A model generated the notes under the pieces. That model worked only from the letters and a program-made list of their open reading frames with translations, ran no database searches and had not been told where the DNA came from. From Chloroflexota bacterium (lineage in GTDB: Bacteria > Chloroflexota > UBA5177 > JANWHV01), in the NCBI GenBank assembly GCA_025450255.1, contig JANWHV010000222.1:1-6338 (forward strand): a stretch of DNA of 6,338 nucleotides, in the 5' to 3' direction. A program made the position numbers and the translations under genes. Below, one piece after another: positions 1-6,045 of the stretch. Within the stretch, counting starts at the first letter, position 1. Every line of letters begins with the position of its first letter.

Positions 1-1014
1 GTAGCACTATTCGAGACGCCTGATGACGCAGCGGCGGCAGTCGCTGATTTGCGCGCCGCGGGGTTCCCCGAGCGCGCGATCGGAACCGTAATGCCGGTTG
101 ACGTCGAGGATGTCCGGCAGCCGCGACTCGAAGACGTTGCTCCACACGACGTGCAGAGCGGAAGCACCGCAAGCGCCGCGGCCGGCAGTGTTTTAGGCGG
201 GGCGTTTGGCGCGATATTGGCCGCCACGGGGGTTTTGGTTATTCCAGGTGTTGGGCCATTTATCACGGGCGGCATTCTCGTGACACTTGTGGGCGGCGCG
301 GCCGGTTGGCTGGTGGGAGGACTGGTTGGCATGGCCGTGCCTCATGACGAAGCCGCGTACTATGAAGCTCAGGTCCAGGGCGGGAAAGCGCTGGTGGCGC
401 TCTTGCCCGAGGGCCGGGAGATCCTCGCTAGTGAGATCCTGCGGCGGCATAAAGGTGATCTGTCCGCGGCGACGGAAACATGGAACATCGCCATGATACG
501 CAACCGCGCCGAGTCCTCGGGTCAGATCCGCGACATGCGAGCGACGTTGAGTGCCGATGGCACCGTTCCACCAATGGACGTGCGCGAGGCTATTACTATA
601 CCTGCTTCCGATCGCTCCGAACGATATCTGAAGGGTGCGAGTGGCGCGGGGGATCGACCGCATGTCATTGAATCGCCGGAGAAGGAACCGCGCGATGCAG
701 CCGGCGCCGGTCGGCGAGATGCCGCGGGCGGGCCGCCAACGCCTGTCGTGGCAAAGCCCAATGTTGGGTTGAGTCCCGGCGATCCACACCGCGAATCCGA
801 CCAGGGTAAGCCATATCTGGACGACGCGAATCCCTACGGCCGGCCGCTTGACAATCGGCAAGGGAAACCGTTAGGTGGCACGGGCACGGTGGAGCACCCT
901 GAAGATCCTGCCGTGGACGCCGACAACTCGGCGCGGGGAAGAAGTTCCCCGGAGGCATTTCCGGAATCCATTGAACGCCAACCCGCCGGAGACGATCGGG
1001 GGCGGCAGAGCTAA
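1..1014 (+). CDS. YflT-like general stress domain protein with glycine-zipper segment (5' partial)
   Basis: The frame is open from base 1, so the true start lies upstream; a TTG at 49 is possible but would cut into the domain. There are 337 visible residues. Residues 1-32 (VALFETPDDAAAAVADL, then AAGFPERAIGTV) match the pattern of the YflT/general stress protein 17M N-terminal domain. Residues about 57-114 are Gly/Ala-rich and hydrophobic (for example GSVLGGAFGAIL, PGVGPFITGG, GGAAGWLVGGLVG), like the glycine zippers that follow this domain in related proteins. Next comes a YYEAQVQGGKALVAL segment and EILRRHKG, which resemble the 'YEEGVRxGGxLVxV...ILRRHGA' part of the family. From about residue 210 the tail is polar, Pro/Gly/Asp-rich and probably disordered. 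Family members are stress-linked but biochemically undefined. A membrane or oligomerisation role for the zipper is inference. Confidence 0.72.
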   Translation, partial: VALFETPDDAAAAVADLRAAGFPERAIGTVMPVDVEDVRQPRLEDVAPHDVQSGSTASAAAGSVLGGAFGAILAATGVLVIPGVGPFITGGILVTLVGGAAGWLVGGLVGMAVPHDEAAYYEAQVQGGKALVALLPEGREILASEILRRHKGDLSAATETWNIAMIRNRAESSGQIRDMRATLSADGTVPPMDVREAITIPASDRSERYLKGASGAGDRPHVIESPEKEPRDAAGAGRRDAAGGPPTPVVAKPNVGLSPGDPHRESDQGKPYLDDANPYGRPLDNRQGKPLGGTGTVEHPEDPAVDADNSARGRSSPEAFPESIERQPAGDDRGRQS

Positions 1015-1110
1015 TTTCCAAAGTCTTCGCCCAGTATAGGTCGCGCGCGGGCGAGTCATAGTACACTGTGTGGGACGTTCCTTCCATGTGGTACGAACGA
1101 CGGTGATCGC

Positions 1111-1117
1111 GGAGGAG
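1111..1117 (+). promoter_or_regulatory. Ribosome binding site of the LOR-family gene
   Basis: GGAGGAG lies 7 nt before the GTG at 1125. This near-perfect Shine-Dalgarno match fixes the non-ATG start. The 110-bp gap after the preceding gene (1015-1124) otherwise shows only a weak stem (1027-1032 with 1049-1054, 16-nt loop) and no convincing promoter, so cotranscription with the upstream gene is undecided. Confidence 0.8.
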
Positions 1118-1124
1118 CAACCCA

Positions 1125-1598
1125 GTGCAGTTTCTCGTCAAGCAGCGGCTCTTCTCGGCCGGCGACTCATACAACATCCTGAGCGAGCTAGGCGAGCCCT
1201 CGTTTCAGGTTCAGACCTCACTTGTGACGTTCGGCCATAGCCTTGATATGTACGACATGTCGGGCCAGGTTGTAGCGAACGTACAGCGGCAGAGCCCTGC
1301 CGTTCTGCCGACATTCCGCATATTGCGCGACGGCAAGCATGTTGCCGACGTACACAAAGATCTGTTCACGGCGTTTCACCCGCATTACACGGTACGTGGA
1401 CCGGGTGGCGATTTTGACATTGACGGCGACTGGTCGAACTGGAAATTCTCGATCACCAGCGGTGGAGAACAGGTTGCCCGCGTGAACAAGGAGTTGTCGT
1501 TCGTCTCCGATACCTACAGCGTGGAGATCATCGGCGACGTCGACGCACCTAGCATCTTGTGTCTCGTCATCGTCCTCGACGAAGTCGCGCACGAATAA
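1125..1598 (+). CDS. LURP-one-related (LOR/YxjI-like) family protein
   Basis: This complete 157-residue protein has a GTG start set by a strong Shine-Dalgarno sequence. It has the length and rhythm of the LURP-one-related family, which shares the Tubby C-terminal beta-barrel fold: an opening YNILSELGEPSFQV, then MYDMSGQVVANVQRQ, TFRILRDGKHVADVHK, HYTVRGPGGDFDIDGDW and WKFSI...GEQVARVNKE. It ends in the usual hydrophobic helix (SILCLVIVLDEVA), which is buried inside the barrel in this fold. No signal peptide is visible, so it is probably cytosolic or membrane-associated. No enzymatic residues are known for the family and its bacterial function is undefined; phospholipid binding or scaffolding is sometimes proposed by analogy to Tubby and scramblases. 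It follows a stress-domain gene, which weakly suggests an envelope or stress context. Family assignment is firm, function is not. Confidence 0.85.
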   Translation: MQFLVKQRLFSAGDSYNILSELGEPSFQVQTSLVTFGHSLDMYDMSGQVVANVQRQSPAVLPTFRILRDGKHVADVHKDLFTAFHPHYTVRGPGGDFDIDGDWSNWKFSITSGGEQVARVNKELSFVSDTYSVEIIGDVDAPSILCLVIVLDEVAHE

Positions 1599-1631
1599 CG
1601 GATCTGGTCGGGCTGACCGGGCGCATCCTTA

Positions 1632-1683
1632 CCGTTGCAATAGCAAAGCGCCGGCTCGTACCGGCGCTTTGCTATTGCAACGG
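1632..1683. terminator. Perfect 23-bp inverted repeat between convergent genes, likely bidirectional terminator
   Basis: The arms 1632-1654 and 1661-1683 are exact reverse complements around a 6-nt loop (ctcgta). The element starts 34 nt after the LOR stop codon and ends 26 nt short of the nrdJ stop on the other strand, so both transcripts run into it. Neither side has a T-tract after the stem, which is unlike a classical intrinsic terminator. The arms include the AT-richer string gctttgctatt, so termination could be partial or factor-assisted. It may also protect the 3' ends of both mRNAs, or be a copy of a dispersed palindromic repeat. Confidence 0.65.
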
Positions 1684-1708
1684 ATATTGGAGCGGACCTA
1701 CCGCGGCG

Positions 1709-4114
1709 CTAGCATTCGCTATAGCCGCAGCCGTGACACTTCTTGCAACCCTCCTCAAGCACGAACGCACCACTGCTGCCGCATTGCGGGCACATGTTGC
1801 CAAGAATGCGCGCGTTAGGCAGCTCGAGTTGTGTCGGCGCGCCGTGGCTGTTCCCATAACCGTTGCTAGTGCCGTTGCCGTTTGTGTGGGAGGCCAGCGG
1901 ACGCGGCACATTGGATAGCCCCTGCTGTAAATGCCAGCTCAGGGCTTGAGCGACCGCATCGGGCAACGACAGGACGCGCTCGGCGCCGAACCCGATCGAT
2001 CTGCTGCCGCCGATTCCACGCAACTGCGTGGCCATGAGCTGGAGCCGCTCATCGGTGGTGATCGATGAGGGAAGGCGGAGGTTTAACGAAATAAGCCTGC
2101 CAAGGGCCTCGGCAAGCGCGGCAATATCCGACCCGGCGCGGCCAACGCTGATGAACACTTCGAGTGGCCCGGTTTCGTCGGTGTTTATGGTAATGTTCGC
2201 CGTTCCCTCGGGCGCCTTGACCTGGCGGGTATAGCCAAATACCACGGGGGGCCGGGGCTTGACGGCCGCCTGTATCAACGGCGTGGCGGGGTCGAATCGC
2301 GCCGGCGCCGCATGTTCCGCTCGTTCAGTCGGCGCCTTGCTCTCTTTTGTACCCATGTTCAGTACCTGACCGGTCGAGAGGCAGCCGTCCCGGAACACGG
2401 TGATGCCCTTGCAGCCCTCGGCATAGGCCATCAAATATGCGTGCGCCACATCGCCGACCGCCGCGTCATTTGGCAGGTTCACGGTTTTGCTGATGCTGTT
2501 GTCCACGCCGCGCTGGAACGCTGCCTGCATCTTGATGTGCCAGTCGGGACTTACCTCATGCGCGGTCACGAACACGCGACGCCACAGATCCGGCACCTCG
2601 TCAAGACCGACAACCGAGCCGTGCTCGCTGATCTTTTCCATGAGCTGCTCAGAGTAAAACCCCTGTTCGCGCGCGACGCGCTCAAAAACGGCATTGGTCA
2701 TAACCAACTTTCGCTCGGTTAGCTTGCCACGATCGACGACGTGCATAAACGCCAGCGCGAACGCCGGCTCAATGCCGCTAGAGCAATCGGCAATGATGCT
2801 GATCGTGCCGGTCGGCGCCACGGTGGTCAGCGTGGCATTCCTGAGTGGAGGTCCATCGCGATAGATCGACCTGGAAAAATTCGGAAAGGGGCCGCGATGC
2901 TTGGCAAGCTCCTCGGACTCCGCGTGCGCGGCCCGATTCACGAACGTCATAACCTTTTCGCCCAGCGCGAGGGCGTCGTCCGAATCGTACGGTACGGCAA
3001 GGAGGAAAAGGAGATCGGCCCAGCCCATGATCCCCAGGCCAATGCGGCGGTTGGCGCGGACGGTGTCGGTGATCTGCTGCAGCGGCAGCGGGTTGATCTC
3101 GATAACGTCGTCGAGAAAACGCGTGGTGACGCGTGTCACGCGATCGAGCTCCAGCCAGTCGACGACGTACGCGCCACCGGCATCCCTGGTAACGCATTCC
3201 GCCAGATTAATGCTTCCCAGGTTGCAGGCGTCGTAGCCGCCCAGCCATTGCTCACCGCATGGATTGGTGGCCTCAATCTGCTCTAAATCTGGAATCGGGT
3301 TGCTGCCGCTGTTGTTGGCGCGGTCGATGAACAACAAGCCAGGATCGCCCGTGGCCCACGCGGCCTCGCAGATACGGTCAAACACCATTTTGGCGTCAAG
3401 AGTACCCGTTACGCTGCCACGATGAGGATCGCGGAGATCGTATTCCGCGCCATGTTCCAGGGCATGCATAAACGCCTCGGTAGCCGCGACCGAGATGTTG
3501 AAGTTCGTGATGTCGCGCAGCCCGGTAACCGGATCTGGGCGCTTGCAATCGATAAACTTCAAGATATCGGGATGATCGACCCGGAGCACGCCCATATTGG
3601 CGCCGCGCCGCGTGCCGCCCTGCTTAACCGCTTCGGTCGCGGCATTGAATACGCGCAAGAAGCTGACGGGCCCGCTGGCCACGCCCCTGGTGGTGGCTAC
3701 CTCGCTCCCTTCGGAGCGCAGGCGTGACAGTCCGAAGCCGGTGCCGCCACCGCTCTTATGGATGATGGCGGCGTGTTTAATGGCATCAAAAATTTCGGGC
3801 AGGCTGTCGCCAACTGGCAGGACAAAGCACGCCGAAAGCTGCTGGCCATTGTTCTTACCCGCGTTCATGAGGGTTGGCGAATTCGGCATGAACTGCCGAT
3901 CGATCATCACCTGGTAGAAGCGTTCAGCCGTCTCGCTCACTTCGGCGTCCGAGGCGCCCCACACACGTTCAGCACCGGCGACGGCGCTCGCCACGCGCCA
4001 GCACATGCCGTCCTCGTCCTCGAACGTCTTGCCGTCCTTGCGCCAGAGATAGCGTTCCTTCAGCACACGCGACGCGCTTTCAGACCACTGCCCCCGTTTG
4101 CGCTCAACGATCAT
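1709..4114 (-). CDS. nrdJ: Adenosylcobalamin-dependent (class II) ribonucleotide reductase
   Basis: This complete 801-residue cytoplasmic enzyme reduces ribonucleotides to deoxyribonucleotides with a B12-derived thiyl radical. Visible motifs: PNSPTLMNAG (77-86); LSACFVLP with redox Cys96; GGGTGFGLSRLR (122-133); NPCGE (284-288) giving Asn284, thiyl Cys286 and Glu288; CNLGSINL with redox partner Cys297; APTGTISII (433-441); and AEGCKGITVFRDGC (565-578). Residues about 620-735 form the TSCPD-type domain (LEVFISVGRAGSD). An Asn/Gly-rich linker (about 743-758) leads to a C-terminal zinc-ribbon-like end with C775/C778, C790/C793 and the CX4C pair C796/C801 that would re-reduce the active site. The N-terminus goes straight into the catalytic fold, with no ATP-cone, so overall-activity control by dATP through that domain is not expected. 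GGAAGGA lies 10 nt before the ATG. It sits 100 bp behind nrdR, likely one operon. Confidence 0.96.
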   Translation of the reverse strand: MIVERKRGQWSESASRVLKERYLWRKDGKTFEDEDGMCWRVASAVAGAERVWGASDAEVSETAERFYQVMIDRQFMPNSPTLMNAGKNNGQQLSACFVLPVGDSLPEIFDAIKHAAIIHKSGGGTGFGLSRLRSEGSEVATTRGVASGPVSFLRVFNAATEAVKQGGTRRGANMGVLRVDHPDILKFIDCKRPDPVTGLRDITNFNISVAATEAFMHALEHGAEYDLRDPHRGSVTGTLDAKMVFDRICEAAWATGDPGLLFIDRANNSGSNPIPDLEQIEATNPCGEQWLGGYDACNLGSINLAECVTRDAGGAYVVDWLELDRVTRVTTRFLDDVIEINPLPLQQITDTVRANRRIGLGIMGWADLLFLLAVPYDSDDALALGEKVMTFVNRAAHAESEELAKHRGPFPNFSRSIYRDGPPLRNATLTTVAPTGTISIIADCSSGIEPAFALAFMHVVDRGKLTERKLVMTNAVFERVAREQGFYSEQLMEKISEHGSVVGLDEVPDLWRRVFVTAHEVSPDWHIKMQAAFQRGVDNSISKTVNLPNDAAVGDVAHAYLMAYAEGCKGITVFRDGCLSTGQVLNMGTKESKAPTERAEHAAPARFDPATPLIQAAVKPRPPVVFGYTRQVKAPEGTANITINTDETGPLEVFISVGRAGSDIAALAEALGRLISLNLRLPSSITTDERLQLMATQLRGIGGSRSIGFGAERVLSLPDAVAQALSWHLQQGLSNVPRPLASHTNGNGTSNGYGNSHGAPTQLELPNARILGNMCPQCGSSGAFVLEEGCKKCHGCGYSEC

Positions 4115-4124
4115 TGGCCTGTCA

Positions 4125-4131
4125 TCCTTCC
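4125..4131 (-). promoter_or_regulatory. Ribosome binding site of nrdJ
   Basis: On the minus strand GGAAGGA is followed by a 10-nt spacer and the ATG at 4114-4112. The rest of the nrdR-nrdJ gap (4115-4214) shows a weak 6-bp stem (4168-4173 with 4191-4196) and no clear promoter or NrdR box, which favours readthrough from nrdR. Confidence 0.6.
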
Positions 4132-4214
4132 TTTGGCTCCGATGGTTGTATCCTGGGATCGCTGGATAACCGGACTGCGATGGCGGCGTGCCGGTTCCGT
4201 GCCTGGCCTCATGT

Positions 4215-4673
4215 CTAATCGTGACTGACGCGCTCGATTGCTTCCTGCAATTCTCGCAGCGACGTGAAGCTCAGATATACGGACGCGAAGCGCAAGTAGG
4301 CAATATCGTCGAGCTTGCGCAACCTGCTCATCACCATTTCGCCGATTGCCTGACTGCTTACCTCCGAGGCTCCCTGCCGAAACAATTCAGATTCCACGTC
4401 GTCGACCAGATTGTCCACGGCGTCCGCCGGAATCGGCAGGCGATGACACGCGGTGGAAACTCCACGTCGCAGTTTCTCCCGATCGTAGTCCTCGCGCTGA
4501 CCGTTTTTCTTTACCACCGAGAGCCCAACGTGTTCGAGACGCTCGTATGTCGTGTACCGCTGCTTACAGGAAGTACACTCACGTCGTCGTCGTACGCTTC
4601 CTCCGCCCTTGGTTTCGGTCTCGCGCGAATCAATGACTCGCGACTCATTGTGACCACAGTACGGACACTTCAC
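4215..4673 (-). CDS. nrdR: Transcriptional repressor NrdR
   Basis: This 152-residue protein has the normal NrdR length. NrdR represses ribonucleotide reductase genes when dATP is high. The N-terminal zinc ribbon uses C3/C6 (MKCPYCGH) and C33/C36 (RRRRECTSCKQRYTTYE), with the DNA-contacting VIDSRETE and RRRR strings between. An ATP-cone follows from about residue 50 to 140 (VVKKNGQREDYDREKLRRG ... IGEMVMSRLRKLDDIAYLRFASVY). The start is GTG: an in-frame TAA lies 6 nt upstream, and the family always begins M-[KRH]-C-P. The Shine-Dalgarno is poor (GGGA at 10 nt, or GAGGAAG at 16 nt), suggesting low expression. Unusually, two positions that are Arg in E. coli NrdR (the KRP motif and VYRSF) are Leu here (L79, L134). 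It lies upstream of its expected target nrdJ and behind a pair of NrdR-box-like sites. Confidence 0.96.
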   Translation of the reverse strand: MKCPYCGHNESRVIDSRETETKGGGSVRRRRECTSCKQRYTTYERLEHVGLSVVKKNGQREDYDREKLRRGVSTACHRLPIPADAVDNLVDDVESELFRQGASEVSSQAIGEMVMSRLRKLDDIAYLRFASVYLSFTSLRELQEAIERVSHD

Positions 4674-4701
4674 GACGCTTTATTCCCGGCTTCCTCACGC
4701 A

Positions 4702-4717
4702 CCCCTAGATGTTGTGT
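4702..4717. promoter_or_regulatory. Putative NrdR box 1 (proximal to nrdR)
   Basis: Read on the minus strand this is acacaacatctagggg, matching the palindromic NrdR consensus ACACWATATATWGTGT at 12 of 16 positions, with the first half-site nearly perfect. It lies 28 bp upstream of the nrdR start and just downstream of the likely -10 element, where a bound repressor would block initiation. Confidence 0.6.
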
Positions 4718-4732
4718 TCGGTTCGGAGATAA

Positions 4733-4748
4733 CCCCATAGCATAGTAT
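4733..4748. promoter_or_regulatory. Putative NrdR box 2 (distal), overlapping the nrdR -10
   Basis: This site matches the NrdR consensus at only 9 of 16 positions, but it starts exactly 31 bp from box 1. The family's paired boxes sit about three helical turns apart, so the spacing carries most of the weight. It overlaps the TATACT element, consistent with direct promoter occlusion. Confidence 0.45.
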
Positions 4749-4749
4749 A
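4744..4749 (-). promoter_or_regulatory. Likely -10 element of the nrdR-nrdJ promoter
   Basis: The minus strand reads TATACT, 5 of 6 to the sigma-70 -10 consensus. The best -35 at 17-18 bp spacing (about 4767-4773, TCGGAC or TTCGGA) matches only 3 of 6. Transcription would start near 4737, giving a leader of about 64 nt to nrdR. Confidence 0.4.
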
Positions 4750-4902
4750 CGGTAGCACGTGCGCGTGTCCGAATCAATGGGGCTGAGGGCGAATTTTTCG
4801 AATCTTTCGCCCCGTGCCGGTACCCGCCATTTGTGCCGCGGCAATGCCTGGACTCAGTTGTGTTGTGATAAGATCGCCCACCGCTGGGAGCGCGCGAAAG
4901 CT

Positions 4903-4910
4903 GCTATTCT
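4903..4910 (+). promoter_or_regulatory. Possible extended -10 giving a near-leaderless transcript
   Basis: TGCTATTCT (4902-4910) contains an extended -10 TG plus TATTCT (4 of 6). It ends 8 nt before the ATG at 4919 and no Shine-Dalgarno is present there. Transcription would start at or just before the start codon. No good -35 is seen (4882-4887 is cgctgg). Confidence 0.35.
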
Positions 4911-4918
4911 AGTCGTAC

Positions 4919-6040
4919 ATGACAGACAATAGCCCGCTTGCCCCTGTTTCCACGCTGCAGGATTCCGTGCCGGAAACAACGCGGTTCTGGCGAAAGGCGC
5001 GGCTGGCCGCCGGCCTGCTCGCCCGCGGCCGCCGGATTACCGTGATCGTCGTTGCAACTCTGGTTATTGTCGCACCTATCGTCGTGGGCAGCTTGAGACC
5101 CAGGGATCCGGCGAAGCCCATGCCCCTGGCGGCGATGGTCAATGGACTCCCCGTCACGATGACGTCATACGAGCGGCAGCTCGTCTACGCTACGGCTGGG
5201 TATCAGGGACCCGGCGCGCCCGGCGCCACGCCTACCGGCCGCACCGTGGCCAGGCTGATAGCGGACCGCGCCGTGCAACAAGCGATCGGCGAGGTGCTGA
5301 TCGACAATGCGGCGACTACGCGCCACATAACGGTGTCGAGCGCCGAGTTACGCCGCGAGCTGGACGCAATGACCGCGCAGGCCGGAGGCGCTGCGGCGCT
5401 ACAGGCGCAAATGCGCGCGGCGAGTATGACGCCGAGCGATCTTGAATCGATCGCTCGGCACAACGTGCTGCGGTCGAAGATCGCCGCCGCGCTCCACGAT
5501 CGAGCATGGCTCGATCACCTTATCGGCACGGCGACGATTCAATACTTCGTGAGCGATGGCGCGGCAGGGGCTGATAACGTACCGGCGATTTCGCTGGGCC
5601 ACCCCGCGCCGCCGTTCGTCGCTCGCGATATGCTCGGGCGGGCGATCAGTTTGGCGGACCTGCACGGCAGAGTCGTGGTGCTTAACTTTTGGGCAAGCTG
5701 GTGTGGCTATTGCGCGAGTGAGCTGCCGATGCTGCTGCGGTTCGCGCGCGCGCATCCATCCTACTATGTAATTGCGCTGAACCACGGCGAAGATCGGGCA
5801 ACGGCACAGCGATACATACAAGCTCATCATCTGGAGGGCTTGACCGTTTGGCTTGACGCATCGGGCGACGCGTTTGCCAATTACGCAATGACCGGCCTTC
5901 CGGCCACGTTCTTTATCGATGGAACCGGGTACCTTCGTAGTTATAACTATGGCGCGCTTGCGGACGCCACAACCCTGGCTGACCAGGCTGAGCACGCGCG
6001 CAAGAGACTCGACAATACGTACTACAACCAGGGTGGTTGA
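4919..6040 (+). CDS. Membrane-anchored SurA-N-like / TlpA thioredoxin fusion protein
   Basis: This complete 373-residue protein begins with a basic stretch (FWRKARLAAGLLARGRR, 23-39), then one membrane segment (about 40-58, ITVIVVATLVIVAPIVVG). By the positive-inside rule the rest lies outside the cytoplasm. Residues about 70-205 resemble the SurA/PrsA N-terminal chaperone region: AAMVNGLPVTMTSYERQLVYA, then long helices (RTVARLIADRAVQQAIGEVLI, SSAELRRELDAMTAQ, MTPSDLESIARHNVLRSKIAA). No parvulin isomerase domain follows. Instead residues about 224-362 are a TlpA/redoxin domain: HPAPPFVARDMLG, VVVLNFWASWCGYC (active Cys262 and Cys265) and cis-Pro loop GLPATFFID (Pro328). The likely role is extracytoplasmic thiol-disulfide exchange on clients held by the chaperone-like part; that coupling is inference. 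The ATG keeps the anchor intact and lacks a Shine-Dalgarno. It is followed 5 bp later by a second TlpA gene. Confidence 0.85.
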   Translation: MTDNSPLAPVSTLQDSVPETTRFWRKARLAAGLLARGRRITVIVVATLVIVAPIVVGSLRPRDPAKPMPLAAMVNGLPVTMTSYERQLVYATAGYQGPGAPGATPTGRTVARLIADRAVQQAIGEVLIDNAATTRHITVSSAELRRELDAMTAQAGGAAALQAQMRAASMTPSDLESIARHNVLRSKIAAALHDRAWLDHLIGTATIQYFVSDGAAGADNVPAISLGHPAPPFVARDMLGRAISLADLHGRVVVLNFWASWCGYCASELPMLLRFARAHPSYYVIALNHGEDRATAQRYIQAHHLEGLTVWLDASGDAFANYAMTGLPATFFIDGTGYLRSYNYGALADATTLADQAEHARKRLDNTYYNQGG

Positions 6041-6045
6041 CACGG

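Larger units (their letters stand above)
4674..4918. other. Divergent intergenic region between nrdR and the SurA-TlpA gene
   Basis: This 245-bp region carries the NrdR-type operator and promoter on the left and the promoter of the thiol-redox genes on the right. Between them, 4787-4793 and 4806-4812 can form a 7-bp stem with a 12-nt loop, with no T-tract. A ttgtgttgtg repeat precedes gataag at about 4859-4873. No cobalamin riboswitch core and no RNA gene were recognised here. Confidence 0.6.

Noticed and set aside
1027..1054. 6-bp stem (tcgccc/gggcga) after the stress-domain gene as a terminator
   Set aside because: A 16-nt loop, a weak stem and no T-tract; it could arise by chance in GC-rich DNA.
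4787..4812. 7-bp stem (gggcgaa/ttcgccc) with 12-nt loop as a terminator
   Set aside because: The stem is short, the loop long, there is no T-tract, and no gene ends into it.
4674..4918. Cobalamin riboswitch upstream of nrdR-nrdJ
   Set aside because: I looked for a B12-box-like core and the multi-helix layout and saw none; the 245-bp gap is better explained by NrdR boxes and promoters.
5399..6043. Long open frames opposite or out of phase with the real genes (for example 5399-6043 minus, 665-1177 minus, 2741-3286 plus, 193-861 minus)
   Set aside because: They lie on top of well-supported genes, have Arg/Cys/His-rich compositions without domain motifs, and are expected by-products of GC-rich coding sequence.
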